Numbered from the stretch's first letter, positions 6,078 through 15,604 are shown. The stretch: 64,000 nt of DNA from Gammaproteobacteria bacterium (GCA_022451485.1 JAKUQS010000007.1:79746-143745); one strand, 5' to 3'. Notes: generated by a model from the sequence alone, not told the origin. A program made the numbers and translations.

Positions 6078-8163
6078 TGGGCTGGAGGTGAGAAAAATCG
6101 GCAATGGCAAGAAAGAGATCTGCCAGGTGTTTTAGTAGAGCGAGCCGATTTTGACGCAGCGCGGAATCTTCTACCATGACGCGTACTTCTTCGAAAAAGC
6201 GGTCGGTTGGTGCTTTGAGTTTCGCCAAGTGCTTAAGTGCCTGAGCATAGTCCCCTTGTTGTAACAGTGGGCTAACAACAGAGGCGGTTTGCAGCAGGTG
6301 GTTTGCAAGAGCATCTTCCGCATCGAGCTCCAACAAGGAGGAGTCGATGCCGGCGGAGCCTTGTTCTCCAGCTTGCCGCAATATGTTGCTGATCCGTTTG
6401 TTTGCCGCGGCCAGACTTGCCGCTGCTGGATGTTGGCGGAAACGGGAAACCGCTTTAAGGCGTCGATTGAAATCGAGCGCGTGGGCAGTTCCTGTTGCGG
6501 CGACGGCCGCAAGTTCGTCGGCCCGATAACCCGCTGCTTCATAGAAGGCTCGGTAGCGCTCGGTGACAAAGGCGATGCTTTCGTCGCAGGCCTGTGTTGT
6601 GACCGGGCGCTTTTGGGCAATGTACGTTTTAGCGCTTTGGTGGAACAAGGATTTGAGATCCAAATCCATCCGTTTTTCAACCAACAGGCGGATAATGCCA
6701 AGCGCAGCGCGGCGTAGCGCATAAGGGTCTTTTTCTCCCGTTGGCGCTTCGTCGGTGGAAAAGATACCAATGATTGAGTCGATCTTATCTGCTAGTGCGA
6801 CGATGCACCCAGTTCGGGTTGTTGGCAATCGTTCGCCGGCGTAGCGCGGTAGGTAATGTTCCTTAATCGCGGTAGTTACCTCGTTTACTTCACCCTCTTG
6901 GGCTGCGTAATAGTGGCCCATGATGCCCTGTAGTTCCGGAAATTCGCCCACCATGGCAGAAACAAGATCTGTTTTAGCCAGTCGGGCAGCTCGTGCGGCG
7001 CGGTTCGGTGCGACATGGAGCATGTCGGCAATGGCGCTTGCCAGCGTCTCTAAGCGCAAGGATTTGTCGAAAAGACTGCCAAGGTCGCGGTGAAACAAAA
7101 CGCCCTTTAAGTCGGCTAAGCGCTGTTCAAGCGTGTGCTGGCGGTCCGCTTCAAGGAAAAATCGCGCATCGTCTAGGCGTGCTTTCAGCACGCGTTCATT
7201 ACCTTCGCGAACACGCCCGCTGCGAGTCACGGGAATGTTTGAAACCGTGATGAAATGCGGTAGGAGATGGCCCGCCTCGTCCGTCACGTGAAAGTATTTT
7301 TGGTGATCTCGCATCGACGCGATCAACACTTCTGTAGGCATTTGAAGATAGGCGGTGTCGAAATTCCCCAGAAGCGCATGTGGTGACTCGACTAAAGCGG
7401 TGACGAGATCTAGTAACTCGGGTGAGAGAACGACGCGGCCGTTGACACGACGAGCGAGGCGAGTGGCTTGTTGTCTGATCAGGTTTCTGCGCTCATCAAA
7501 ACTGACGATGACCGACTGTTGTTTTAGAGTTTCTACGTAATGATCTGCGCTGGTAATAGAAAAAGATGTGTTGGACAAAAAGCGGTGACCCCAAGTGCGA
7601 TTGCTGGACTGAATCCCAAACACTTCACATTTGATCGAGCGTTTGCCATGAATCACTACGGTCCAGTGCACGGGGCGAACGAATTGCGCCGCTCCCCTGC
7701 CCCAACGCATGCGCTTTGGAATCGGTAGGTCTGCGGCTGCTTTTTTAATACAGTCGGGTATGAGGTCGATTGCAGCGAGCCCGGGTAGCGTACTTCGCCA
7801 CACCAGATACTCACCGCCAGCTATCGTCTTCTTGGTGAGGGCGGGGATATCAACTCCGCAAGAGCGGGCAAAGCCCGTGGCCGCGGGGGTCGGTTGACCG
7901 GCGGCATCGAACGCTGCTTGTATCGACGGTCCCCGGCGCTGATGAATCTGGTCGGCCGCCCGGCGCGCAACGCCATCTAGATGAACGGCAAGCCGTCGGG
8001 GAGTGGCATACCAGCGTCGAAGGCCGGTGGGGGTCAAAAGCCCTACCTCCTCGAGTGCGCCGGCTAGGCGCTGCGCAAAAGCCTCACCGAGTAACGGCAA
8101 GGCCATTGGAGGTAGTTCTTCGGTTCCAAGTTCAACTAGAAGCGGGGCGCTGGCTGTGGGCAC
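6070..8163 (-). CDS. glyS: Glycine--tRNA ligase beta subunit
   Basis: The tRNA-binding beta subunit of the alpha2beta2 bacterial glycyl-tRNA synthetase. The 697 residues open with LLVELGTEELPP, the family signature. It includes the HD-like region ELQGIMGHYYA and EHYLPRYAGERLP, and a C-terminal helical anticodon-binding domain. The start is GTG 8163, only two bases after the glyQ stop, so the two subunits are co-translated. Confidence 0.97.
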   Translation of the reverse strand: MPTASAPLLVELGTEELPPMALPLLGEAFAQRLAGALEEVGLLTPTGLRRWYATPRRLAVHLDGVARRAADQIHQRRGPSIQAAFDAAGQPTPAATGFARSCGVDIPALTKKTIAGGEYLVWRSTLPGLAAIDLIPDCIKKAAADLPIPKRMRWGRGAAQFVRPVHWTVVIHGKRSIKCEVFGIQSSNRTWGHRFLSNTSFSITSADHYVETLKQQSVIVSFDERRNLIRQQATRLARRVNGRVVLSPELLDLVTALVESPHALLGNFDTAYLQMPTEVLIASMRDHQKYFHVTDEAGHLLPHFITVSNIPVTRSGRVREGNERVLKARLDDARFFLEADRQHTLEQRLADLKGVLFHRDLGSLFDKSLRLETLASAIADMLHVAPNRAARAARLAKTDLVSAMVGEFPELQGIMGHYYAAQEGEVNEVTTAIKEHYLPRYAGERLPTTRTGCIVALADKIDSIIGIFSTDEAPTGEKDPYALRRAALGIIRLLVEKRMDLDLKSLFHQSAKTYIAQKRPVTTQACDESIAFVTERYRAFYEAAGYRADELAAVAATGTAHALDFNRRLKAVSRFRQHPAAASLAAANKRISNILRQAGEQGSAGIDSSLLELDAEDALANHLLQTASVVSPLLQQGDYAQALKHLAKLKAPTDRFFEEVRVMVEDSALRQNRLALLKHLADLFLAIADFSHLQPSE

Positions 8164-8165
8164 GG

Positions 8166-9041
8166 TTAAGCCTCTGCTCCAGTGCGGGGAAAGCCGAGTT
8201 GTTCGCGGCTGGCCAGATAACTCTGTGCCACGCCCCGTGCTAATGCCCTGACTCGGCCGATATATCGCGCCCGTTCGGTGACGCCAATCGCACGTCGGGC
8301 ATCGAGCAGATTGAAGCTGTGGGAGGCTTGCAGGACCTGTTCATAGGCGGGTAACGGCAATTCACTGTCAAGCAACGTGCGGCACGCGGATTCGCAAGCA
8401 TCGAAGCGCGAAAACAAAGTGTTAACGTCTGCCTGTTGGAAGTTGTAGGCCGACTGTTCCACCTCATTTTGATGATAGAGGTCACCGTAGCTGAAGTGGG
8501 CATTCCAGCGAAGATCAAAGACGTTGTTAACACCTTGGAGAAAGAGGGCAAGGCGCTCTAAACCATAAGTGATCTCGCCGGTTACAGGCCGGCAGTCAAG
8601 TCCACCGACCTGTTGAAAGTAAGTAAATTGAGAAACCTCCATCCCATTTAGCCAGACTTCCCAGCCGAGTCCCCAGGCGCCGAGCGTAGGGGATTCCCAG
8701 TCGTCCTCCACAAAGCGTACGTCATCGCTAAGAAAATCGATGCCAAGCGCAGCCAGCGAGCCCAGGTACAGATCCTGAAAATCAAGCGGAGAGGGCTTAA
8801 TCATCACCTGATACTGGAAATAGTGTTGTAGGCGGTTGGGATTTTCCCCATAACGACCGTCGGTTGGGCGTCTTGATGGTTGTACATAGGCAGCGCTCAA
8901 GGGTTCGGGGCCGATAGCGGCCAGGAAAGTCGCTGGATGGAAGGTGCCAGCGCCCATCTCCATATCATAGGGTTGCATGACCACGCAGCCCTGGTCGGCC
9001 CAGTACCGCTGGAGTTGCAGGATAAGGTCCTGAAAGTGCAA
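8166..9041 (-). CDS. glyQ: Glycine--tRNA ligase alpha subunit
   Basis: The class II catalytic alpha subunit that forms glycyl-adenylate. [32 protein letters not shown] and the long [17 protein letters not shown] stretch are near-universal in GlyQ. The start is uncertain: no ATG lies ahead of the conserved region. TTG 9041 gives MHFQDLIL (291 residues); TTG 9095 would add 18 residues but overlaps a perfect TATAAT at 9078-9083 on the same strand, which looks like its promoter. I prefer 9041. glyS follows two bases downstream. Confidence 0.95.
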   Translation of the reverse strand: MHFQDLILQLQRYWADQGCVVMQPYDMEMGAGTFHPATFLAAIGPEPLSAAYVQPSRRPTDGRYGENPNRLQHYFQYQVMIKPSPLDFQDLYLGSLAALGIDFLSDDVRFVEDDWESPTLGAWGLGWEVWLNGMEVSQFTYFQQVGGLDCRPVTGEITYGLERLALFLQGVNNVFDLRWNAHFSYGDLYHQNEVEQSAYNFQQADVNTLFSRFDACESACRTLLDSELPLPAYEQVLQASHSFNLLDARRAIGVTERARYIGRVRALARGVAQSYLASREQLGFPRTGAEA

Positions 9042-9077
9042 CTGTGTCGCCTGTCGTCGAATTCGGAAAGTCAGCGA

Positions 9078-9083
9078 ATTATA
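9078..9083 (-). promoter_or_regulatory. Putative -10 box for glyQS operon
   Basis: On the minus strand the bases read TATAAT, 37 bases before the preferred glyQ start. No good -35 hexamer at 16-18 bases is visible, so it is only a candidate. An inverted repeat AGCGGT (9083-9088) / ACCGCT (9101-9106) overlaps the same divergent region between glyQ and the PP-loop gene. Confidence 0.4.
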
Positions 9084-9241
9084 GCGGTTGGACAAATGAT
9101 ACCGCTGACGGTAAGGAGACCTGCAAAGCCTTGCTTGGCCGCGTTAAATCAAACCGGGTCTGCGGCCAGGTTGATAAAACAGAAAGTCTGGCCGAAGTAT
9201 TGGCTAGGCAACACCATCAAGGTGCCGTAGCATTCACACGC

Positions 9242-10294
9242 ATGCCCACTCGTCAGACGCAGCCAAAGGCCATCGCCCTGATTTCCGGAGGCCTTGATTC
9301 CTTGTTGGCCGCAAAGGTGGTGAAGGAGCAGGGTGTCCATGTTGAGGGCATCAACTACTTCACGGGCTTTTGTGTTGAAGGCCATACCCATGCGATTCGT
9401 AACCGAGATCGTACACGGCATAAGCGTAACAACGCCTTGTGGTCAGCGGAGCAACTGGGCATTCAATTACACATTGTCGACGTTATTGATGCGTACAAGG
9501 ATGTGGTGATCAATCCAAAACATGGCTACGGCGCTAACCTGAACCCCTGCCTTGACTGCAAATCATTCATGGTGACTCGAGCACGGGAATGGATCGAAGA
9601 TAATGGTTTTGACTTTATTGTCACTGGTGAGGTGATTGGACAACGCCCCATGTCCCAGCGGCGGGGGACTTTGCCTGTGATCGCTAACGAGTCAGGTGCT
9701 GAGGATCGACTGCTGCGCCCCCTGTGTGCCCAGTTATTGGCCCCCACTTTGCCCGAGCGGATGGGCTGGGTTGACCGCGAGCAGATGTACGCTTTCAACG
9801 GCCGTAGCCGTAAGCCTCAGATGGCACTGGCCGAACAGTTTGGCATCAAGGAATATGCTCAGCCAGCGGGGGGCTGTTGCTTTCTGACGGATGCTACTTA
9901 CGCGACCAAACTGCGTGATCTGTGGGCATCGCGGGGCGAGAAGCGTTACGAACTAGATGACATCATGTTACTGAAAGTGGGTCGGCATCTGCGACCACGC
10001 CCGCACTTGAAAGTGATCGTCGCCCGAGATGCCGGGGAAACCCAGTATCTGCGCGGCTACCGAAAGGCATATGCGCATCTACTGATGACCAGCCACAATG
10101 GTCCCATGACCCTGCTTGAGGGAGAGCTACATGACGGGGATGCTGAATTGGCAGCGCGTATTGCGGCTCGCTTTGGTCAAGGGCGGGCGGCGAGCGACGT
10201 GCGGTTTGACTTTGTCACCGCTGCGGGGGTTGCACGATCATTGGCTGTGGCGCCTTTTAAGCCAGGGGACATCGCGCCCGAGTGGTATGTGTGA
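9242..10294 (+). CDS. PP-loop ATPase, tRNA thiolation-type (MnmA/ThiI-like)
   Basis: A 350-residue protein beginning MPTRQTQPKAIALISGGLDS. SGGLDS (residues about 15-20) is the PP-loop that binds ATP and adenylates a carbonyl oxygen before sulfur transfer. Paired cysteines occur at NPCLDCKSF and GGCCFLTD, consistent with persulfide or metal chemistry. It is often annotated as a tRNA 2-thiouridylase-like protein but is not classical MnmA. The stop overlaps the start of a tusA-like gene by four bases, so TusA is probably its sulfur donor (inference). The longer frame upstream to 9044 overlaps the glyQ promoter and was not used. It is divergent from glyQ. Confidence 0.8.
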   Translation: MPTRQTQPKAIALISGGLDSLLAAKVVKEQGVHVEGINYFTGFCVEGHTHAIRNRDRTRHKRNNALWSAEQLGIQLHIVDVIDAYKDVVINPKHGYGANLNPCLDCKSFMVTRAREWIEDNGFDFIVTGEVIGQRPMSQRRGTLPVIANESGAEDRLLRPLCAQLLAPTLPERMGWVDREQMYAFNGRSRKPQMALAEQFGIKEYAQPAGGCCFLTDATYATKLRDLWASRGEKRYELDDIMLLKVGRHLRPRPHLKVIVARDAGETQYLRGYRKAYAHLLMTSHNGPMTLLEGELHDGDAELAARIAARFGQGRAASDVRFDFVTAAGVARSLAVAPFKPGDIAPEWYV

Positions 10295-10542
10295 GCGCTT
10301 ATACCCTCGATGCAAAACACCTGTTGTGTCCGCTTCCGGTGATTCGTACTCAGGATCGGGTCGCGACGCTGAATATTGGTGACGTGTTAACGGTGTACTG
10401 TACGGATCCAGGTGCATTGAGCGATATTCCGACCTGGTGTCGTCTGCACGGCCACACGATGCTATCGAGCAAAGAAGATGTCGACGGAGTGATCGAGTTA
10501 GTTCTTAAAGTCCGAGGCTCGATCCAGAACGCACAAAAATAG
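10291..10542 (+). CDS. TusA family sulfurtransferase
   Basis: An 83-residue SirA/TusA-fold protein. The motif LLCPLPVIRT carries the CPxP cysteine that accepts a persulfide sulfur. The start is GTG 10291, whose GTGA overlaps the upstream PP-loop gene stop (an in-frame GTG at 10282 is the alternative). The coupling suggests a dedicated sulfur relay to the PP-loop enzyme. TusA proteins also feed molybdenum-cofactor and sulfur-oxidation routes, so the specific role is inferred from the neighbour. The NtrC-type sites for glnA begin inside its last codons. Confidence 0.88.
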   Translation: MSAYTLDAKHLLCPLPVIRTQDRVATLNIGDVLTVYCTDPGALSDIPTWCRLHGHTMLSSKEDVDGVIELVLKVRGSIQNAQK

Positions 10543-10545
10543 TGC
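10531..10545 (+). promoter_or_regulatory. NtrC-type enhancer site 1 upstream of glnA
   Basis: GCAC at 10531-10534 and GTGC at 10542-10545, separated by seven bases, match the GCAC-N7-GTGC core of NtrC sites. It overlaps the 3' end of the tusA-like gene and lies about 117 bases before the predicted glnA transcription start. Confidence 0.7.
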
Positions 10546-10560
10546 ATTATAAGTAGTTTC

Positions 10561-10575
10561 GCCCTATTATAGTGC
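10561..10575 (+). promoter_or_regulatory. NtrC-type enhancer site 2 upstream of glnA
   Basis: GCCC at 10561-10564 and GTGC at 10572-10575 with a seven-base spacer: one mismatch from the NtrC core. Its centre is 30 bases from site 1, close to three helical turns, like the paired enhancer sites of enteric glnA. Confidence 0.6.
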
Positions 10576-10628
10576 GATTTCAGGATCAACAACGACCGTG
10601 AAAAGTCAGTTGTCAGCAGGAAAGCATT

Positions 10629-10643
10629 TGGCACAGAATTTGC
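10629..10643 (+). promoter_or_regulatory. Sigma-54 promoter of glnA
   Basis: TGGCAC at 10629-10634, five bases, then TTGC at 10640-10643. The GG and GC elements are 12 bases apart as required for the -24/-12 promoter. Transcription should start near 10655, giving a leader of about 83 bases before glnA. Two NtrC-type sites lie 55-100 bases upstream. Confidence 0.88.
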
Positions 10644-10737
10644 TTGCATATTAAGTGCGAGCGTGCCGGCTTGAAGTAAGACGGGGCACGCACTGAATAC
10701 CAAAACGCCAAGAGACCTAATTTAAGGGGAACACGTG

Positions 10738-12147
10738 ATGTCAGCTGCCAATGTACTCAAGATGATAAAGGACCAGGACATTCAATTTGTCGACTTTCGA
10801 TTTACCGATACCAAGGGCAAGGAGCAACATGTTTCAGTGCCGGCGGCGATGGCGGACGAAGACATGTTTGATGAAGGGAAAATGTTTGATGGTTCCTCGA
10901 TTGCGGGCTGGAAGGGCATTAACGAATCAGACATGATTCTAATGCCCGATGCGGATTCGGCAGTCATCGATCCTTTTCTGCAGGACACGACGCTATTGCT
11001 CCGGTGCGACGTGATCGAACCCACCACCATGCAGGGTTACGATCGTGATCCCCGCACGATTGCCAAGCGCGGCGAGGCTTATTTGAAATCGACGGGCGTT
11101 GGAGACGCAGCGTACTTTGGTCCGGAAGCGGAGTTCTTCATTTTCGATTCCGTCCGTTGGTCTAATGACATCAGCGGAGCCGCGTACGAAATTGAATCAA
11201 AAGAAGCGGCCTGGAGTTCCGATCGTGACTATGAGGAAGGCAATATTGGGCACCGCCCCGACGTGAAAGGAGGTTATTTTCCGGTTCCGCCGGTCGATGC
11301 GATGCAGGATGTGCGCTCCGCCATGTGTCTTGCCATGGCAGACATGGGGTTGCAGGTTGAGGTTCATCACCATGAAGTGGGCACCGCCGGTCAAGGCGAG
11401 ATTGGCACACGGTTTGACACATTGGTCGCCAAAGCCGATCAGTTACAGGTTTACAAGTACTGTGTCCATAATGTGGCGCACGCTCACGGTTTGACAGCGA
11501 CGTTCATGCCGAAGCCGCTGGTTGGCGATAACGGGAGTGGCATGCACGTCCATCAGTCGATTTTTAACGGCGACAATAATGTTTTTTCCGGCGAAGAGTA
11601 CGGTGGGCTAAGCGAGGCCGCGCTTTACTATATCGGAGGAATTTTTAAGCATGCTCGGGCCCTGAATGCGTTTACGAATGGGACGACCAACAGTTACAAA
11701 CGGTTGGTGCCTGGCTTTGAGGCGCCCGTGTTGCTGGCTTACTCGGCACGCAATCGGTCAGCCTCGTGCAGGATACCGTACGTGACTAACCCGAAGGCCC
11801 GCCGCGTCGAAATTCGCTTTCCGGATGCCTCCGGCAACCCATATCTGACGTTTACAGCGATGATGATGGCAGGTCTTGATGGCATCCAGAACAAGATTCA
11901 TCCCGGAGATCCCATGGAAAAGGATCTTTACGACCTGCCCCCGGAAGAAGAGAAAAATATTGCGACGGTCGCCCACTCGCTGGATCTGGCGCTGGATGCG
12001 CTCGATGCAGACCGCGATTTTCTAAAAGCTGGGGGCGTGATGGGGGATGACATGATCGACGCCTATATTGCGCTGAAGACCGAAGAGGTCCAGCGGCTAC
12101 GGTTGGCGACGCATCCGGTCGAGTTTGAGATGTACTACAGCGTTTAA
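10738..12147 (+). CDS. glnA: Glutamine synthetase type I
   Basis: Condenses glutamate and ammonia to glutamine with ATP; a cytoplasmic dodecamer and the main ammonia-assimilation enzyme. The 469 residues start at ATG 10738 with AAGGGGA at 10724-10730; an adjacent upstream GTG was rejected. Visible signatures are [24 protein letters not shown], the active-site [12 protein letters not shown], and [11 protein letters not shown]. The C-terminal KLYDLP-type loop ([14 protein letters not shown]) carries the tyrosine that is adenylylated in GSI-beta enzymes. Sigma-54/NtrC control is visible upstream, and ntrBC follows. Confidence 0.98.
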   Translation: MSAANVLKMIKDQDIQFVDFRFTDTKGKEQHVSVPAAMADEDMFDEGKMFDGSSIAGWKGINESDMILMPDADSAVIDPFLQDTTLLLRCDVIEPTTMQGYDRDPRTIAKRGEAYLKSTGVGDAAYFGPEAEFFIFDSVRWSNDISGAAYEIESKEAAWSSDRDYEEGNIGHRPDVKGGYFPVPPVDAMQDVRSAMCLAMADMGLQVEVHHHEVGTAGQGEIGTRFDTLVAKADQLQVYKYCVHNVAHAHGLTATFMPKPLVGDNGSGMHVHQSIFNGDNNVFSGEEYGGLSEAALYYIGGIFKHARALNAFTNGTTNSYKRLVPGFEAPVLLAYSARNRSASCRIPYVTNPKARRVEIRFPDASGNPYLTFTAMMMAGLDGIQNKIHPGDPMEKDLYDLPPEEEKNIATVAHSLDLALDALDADRDFLKAGGVMGDDMIDAYIALKTEEVQRLRLATHPVEFEMYYSV

Positions 12148-12190
12148 TCGGCGCTGGTTAATACGGGTTTGCGCGGAATAGTGTCACCGG

Positions 12191-12221
12191 CCCCATATGC
12201 ACCATAATAGTGCATATGGGG
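12191..12221 (+). promoter_or_regulatory. 31-bp perfect palindrome with NtrC core before ntrB
   Basis: Arms CCCCATATGCAC (12191-12202) and GTGCATATGGGG (12210-12221) are perfect reverse complements around a seven-base centre. The inner part is GCAC-N7-GTGC, an ideal NtrC site. Placed between glnA and ntrB, it would let NtrC limit or control ntrBC transcription as at the enteric glnL promoter. It could also fold as a hairpin in the glnA transcript, though no T run follows. Confidence 0.75.
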
Positions 12222-12236
12222 CAGCCGACCAGACCA

Positions 12237-13262
12237 ATGGAGACCGCTTTCGATGGCCTCGCGACGGCTTGTCTGTTTGCTGATATCGATGGCCGATGTC
12301 AGCACCTAAATTTGGCAGCCCAGAATCTGTTGTCGCTGAGCGGCAGGCGCGCCAAGGGACAGGCGTTAGCGCGTTTGTTGCCGCACCATGCATTACCAGC
12401 AGCGGTCGAGCGCGCCTGGAGTGGCCAGTCAATTACGCTGCGCGAACTGGCTATCGACCGAGTGATAGATCAACCACCGCTGATGATCGATTGCACGATA
12501 TCACCGTTCGTCGCTGAGGCATCATCTGCACTGGTCGTGTTGGAGATGACGCAAACGGAGCCGTCTTTTCGCATGGTAGGTGATGCGCCGTTCGAGGCAG
12601 TCAGCGCGATGGCCGCGGGTTTAGCGCATGAGATCAAGAATCCGCTTGGTGGGTTGCGGGGTGCGGCACAGCTGTTAGAGCGCGAGCTACCGCGCGCCGA
12701 GCTTCGTGAATACACGCAGGTGATTATTCGCGAAGCAGACCGGCTCGGGCGTTTGGTGGAGCGGATGACAGGGTCACGGCAACCCTTGATGCGTGGACAA
12801 TTCAATATTCATCGAGTGTTGGAACACGTGCGACGACTGGTTGCGGCAGAAGCGCCCATCGATGTGGAGATTTGTTGCGATTACGACCCCAGTATTCCCG
12901 AGTTGAGCGGTGACGAGGAGCAACTGGTCCAGGCTTATTTGAACATTGTTCGCAATGCAGCACAGGCGGTGGTTGGTGGTGGAATCATCACGCTGCGCAC
13001 GCGTGTGCGGCGCCAGTTCACACTGCGGGCACATCGCCACAGGCGGGTCCTCGAAACCACGGTTGAGGACACTGGGCCAGGCATCGAACCTGCGCTGAGC
13101 ACGCGCATCTTTTTACCGATGGTCAGCAGTCGAGCCGATGGCACCGGCCTTGGCCTGACCATTGCGCGTGAAATTATTGACCGACACGGCGGTGCAATCG
13201 ATTGTGACAGTGCTGTCGGTTGTACCCGTTTCAATATCTACTTACCCATGACGGAACAATGA
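12237..13262 (+). CDS. glnL: Nitrogen regulation sensor kinase NtrB
   Basis: A cytoplasmic PAS-domain histidine kinase that phosphorylates or, with PII, dephosphorylates NtrC according to nitrogen status. About 341 residues: an N-terminal PAS-like part, the H-box MAAGLAHEIKNPLGGLRGAA with the phosphorylated His, an N-box IVRNAAQAV, and the ATP-lid motifs EDTGPGI and GTGLGLTIA. The start is taken as ATG 12237; in-frame GTG 12210 and ATG 12216 fall inside the palindromic operator. The stop overlaps the ntrC start by four bases. Confidence 0.94.
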   Translation: METAFDGLATACLFADIDGRCQHLNLAAQNLLSLSGRRAKGQALARLLPHHALPAAVERAWSGQSITLRELAIDRVIDQPPLMIDCTISPFVAEASSALVVLEMTQTEPSFRMVGDAPFEAVSAMAAGLAHEIKNPLGGLRGAAQLLERELPRAELREYTQVIIREADRLGRLVERMTGSRQPLMRGQFNIHRVLEHVRRLVAAEAPIDVEICCDYDPSIPELSGDEEQLVQAYLNIVRNAAQAVVGGGIITLRTRVRRQFTLRAHRHRRVLETTVEDTGPGIEPALSTRIFLPMVSSRADGTGLGLTIAREIIDRHGGAIDCDSAVGCTRFNIYLPMTEQ

Positions 13263-14656
13263 CAGCCACAACCGGGAAGATCTGGATTGTTGATGATGAC
13301 CAATCGATCCGCTGGGTGTTGGACAAGGCTCTGAGCGGTGCTGGGTTTGAGACCACGCTGTTTCGTTGTGCCGAGGAGGTGCTGGGGCGTGTAGAGACAG
13401 AGCGTCCGGATGTGATCCTGGCAGATATCAGAATGCCAGGGCAAAGCGGGGTGGAACTATTGCAGACATTGGGACAGGTCTATAAAGGCCTCCCGGTCAT
13501 CCTCATGACGGCCTACGGGGATCTTGATAGTGCTGTTTCTGCCTATCGAGAAGGGGCGTTTGAATACCTCCCTAAACCATTTGATGTTGATGACGCGGTG
13601 TCATTGGTGCGGCGTGCGCTTAACCGTAACTCAAAACTGGTTAGCACTGGGCCGACGATCCGTTCCAATATCGTGGGTGAGGCGGCATCGATGCAGGCGG
13701 TGTTTCGAATTGTCGGACGCTTATCTCGCTCCAGTATGAGCGTTCTCATTTGCGGTGAATCGGGTACCGGCAAGGAATTACTGGCGCGGGCGATTTACGA
13801 CAACAGTCCACGGGTAGGGGCTCCGTTTATCGCGCTGAACTCGGCTTCCATACCCGTTGAACTGTTGGAATCGGAACTTTTCGGGCACGAACGAGGGGCT
13901 TTCACGGGTGCTGATGCCCAGCGTCACGGTCGATTTGAGCAAGCTGATGGTGGGACGTTATTTCTCGACGAAATTGGTGACATGCCGGTGGACTTGCAAA
14001 CGCGCCTTTTGCGGGTGCTGGCCGATGGAAGTTTCTATCGCGTCGGCGGTCACCAGCCGCTGCGCGTGGATGTGCGTATTATTGCGGCGACACATCAGGA
14101 TCTTGAGGCGCGAGTCGCTGAGGGTTCGTTCCGCGAGGACCTGTACCACCGACTTAATGTGATTGCGATTGCGTTGCCACCGCTGCGTGACCGACCGGAG
14201 GATGTGCCGGCGCTGGCACGGCAGTTTCTGGACGTTGCTGCCCACCAGCTTGAAGTAGAGCCCAAGGCGTTGTCGAGCGCTGCACTGGACAACTTAATGC
14301 AAAGACGATGGCGAGGGAATGTGCGTGAACTCGAAAACTTGTGCCAACGTCTGACGGTGATGGCGCCTGGGCGGGTGATCGATGTCGCTGATCTGTTGCC
14401 AGAGACGCCTGGTGGCAAGCCACTGGAGAAAGAATTAACGGCAAACCACTGGCAGCTTGCTTTAGCACAAGTTGTTACGCGAAAAATAACCGATGGCCAG
14501 CAACAGCTATTGGAAGAGCTTGGACCACAGTTTGAACGGGTGCTTCTCAGCACGGCATTAACCATGACTCATGGGCGAAAACAACGCGCTGCCGAACTGC
14601 TAGGTTGGGGGCGAAATACGCTAACGCGTAAACTGAAACTGCTGAATCTGGATTAG
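13259..14656 (+). CDS. glnG: Nitrogen regulation response regulator NtrC
   Basis: The sigma-54 activator of nitrogen-limitation genes. 465 residues. The receiver domain has DDD near residue 12, the phospho-acceptor region [10 protein letters not shown] and the Lys in LPKPFD. The AAA+ domain shows GESGTGKE (Walker A), the sigma-54-contact loop [15 protein letters not shown] and [10 protein letters not shown] (Walker B). The C-terminal Fis-type helix-turn-helix reads [23 protein letters not shown] 13259 overlaps ntrB by four bases. The three GCAC-N7-GTGC-type sites nearby are its probable binding sites. Confidence 0.97.
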   Translation: MTATTGKIWIVDDDQSIRWVLDKALSGAGFETTLFRCAEEVLGRVETERPDVILADIRMPGQSGVELLQTLGQVYKGLPVILMTAYGDLDSAVSAYREGAFEYLPKPFDVDDAVSLVRRALNRNSKLVSTGPTIRSNIVGEAASMQAVFRIVGRLSRSSMSVLICGESGTGKELLARAIYDNSPRVGAPFIALNSASIPVELLESELFGHERGAFTGADAQRHGRFEQADGGTLFLDEIGDMPVDLQTRLLRVLADGSFYRVGGHQPLRVDVRIIAATHQDLEARVAEGSFREDLYHRLNVIAIALPPLRDRPEDVPALARQFLDVAAHQLEVEPKALSSAALDNLMQRRWRGNVRELENLCQRLTVMAPGRVIDVADLLPETPGGKPLEKELTANHWQLALAQVVTRKITDGQQQLLEELGPQFERVLLSTALTMTHGRKQRAAELLGWGRNTLTRKLKLLNLD

Positions 14657-14675
14657 GCTAGCGAGCAAAGAACCG

Positions 14676-14942
14676 ATGACCAACGAGGAAACGCTGATTC
14701 TGTATCTGCGCAACGGCTGTGGTTACTGTTATTACGTTCAGGACGCGATCAGAAAACTGGGGTTGACGGTGGAAGAACGCAACATATGGGAAGACCCCGT
14801 GTTCGAAGAGGAACTCATGTCGGCAACAGGAAGGCGGGTGGTTCCGGTTCTTCGAGTCATTGATAAAGAGAGGGCTTCGCGCTGGATACCGGAATCACGC
14901 GACATCATCGAGTATTTGGTGAGTCACCACTCGCCCAATTGA
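14676..14942 (+). CDS. Glutaredoxin-like protein
   Basis: An 88-residue thioredoxin-fold protein. LILYLRNGCGYCYYVQDAI places a CxxC redox pair (CGYC) after the first strand, and GRRVVPVLRV supplies the cis-proline. It is cytoplasmic and would reduce disulfides or mixed glutathione disulfides. It starts 19 bases after ntrC and its stop overlaps the start of the glycosylase gene. No glutaredoxin gene lies in its usual place beside secB, so this may be the cell's GrxC-type protein, but that is only a guess. Confidence 0.85.
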   Translation: MTNEETLILYLRNGCGYCYYVQDAIRKLGLTVEERNIWEDPVFEEELMSATGRRVVPVLRVIDKERASRWIPESRDIIEYLVSHHSPN

Positions 14943-15586
14943 ATTACCCACTCACGGGTTTGTTAAACCCTGCCACGGTTGTTCGCCATCTCAAGCGACG
15001 GGATAAGATTCTCGGCGGCATTCTCCGTGAGACTGACCAGTGTCCGCTGTTTGACCAACGTGTATTAAGCGAGGAAGCGCTTTTTCAGCGCTTAGCGCGA
15101 TCGATTGTTGGACAGCAATTGTCAACACGCGCGGCCAGCACCATCTGGGGCCGTGTTGTTGCGCCGGCCACAGGCCGCGGCGGATTGCGTAGACGAATTC
15201 TCGACTTGACCGAGGGACAGGCCGCTAAGGCTGGTTTGTCCAGACAGAAGAGTGCTTATCTGAAGGCATTGGCTGCTGGACATCGCGATCGGCAGATCCG
15301 GTTGTCTAGTCTCAGAAATGAGTCAGATGAGGTAGTGATCGAGCGCCTATCCGAGCTGCGCGGTATTGGTCGATGGACCAGTGAGATGTTTCTTATTTCG
15401 TGTCTTAAACGCTTGGATGTCTTCTCTGTCAGTGACGCCGGTCTGCGGCGGGCAATGCGGTACCTGTACCAGTTGCATGACCCCAGTGATGCGGATCTTG
15501 TCGCGCTGGCCGAGCAATGGCGACCTTACCGCTCGGTCGCGTCATGGCACCTGTGGCGCGCGCTAGATAACCATTGGATCAAATAG
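14939..15586 (+). CDS. DNA-3-methyladenine glycosylase II (AlkA-like, HhH-GPD)
   Basis: A base-excision-repair glycosylase for alkylated purines. 215 residues. ARSIVGQQLSTRAA is typical of the family, and the helix-hairpin-helix/GPD segment reads LRGIGRWTSEMFLIS followed by the catalytic Asp in DVFSVSDAGL. It lacks the N-terminal extra domain of E. coli AlkA, like the short Mag-type enzymes. The start is TTG 14939, overlapping the glutaredoxin stop (TTGA). Confidence 0.9.
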   Translation: MNYPLTGLLNPATVVRHLKRRDKILGGILRETDQCPLFDQRVLSEEALFQRLARSIVGQQLSTRAASTIWGRVVAPATGRGGLRRRILDLTEGQAAKAGLSRQKSAYLKALAAGHRDRQIRLSSLRNESDEVVIERLSELRGIGRWTSEMFLISCLKRLDVFSVSDAGLRRAMRYLYQLHDPSDADLVALAEQWRPYRSVASWHLWRALDNHWIK

Positions 15587-15604
15587 CTCCACGCCCAGCA
15601 GTTT

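Noticed and set aside
6171..6770. 199-codon frame inside glyS, same strand
   Set aside because: Out-of-frame shadow of a clearly conserved synthetase gene.
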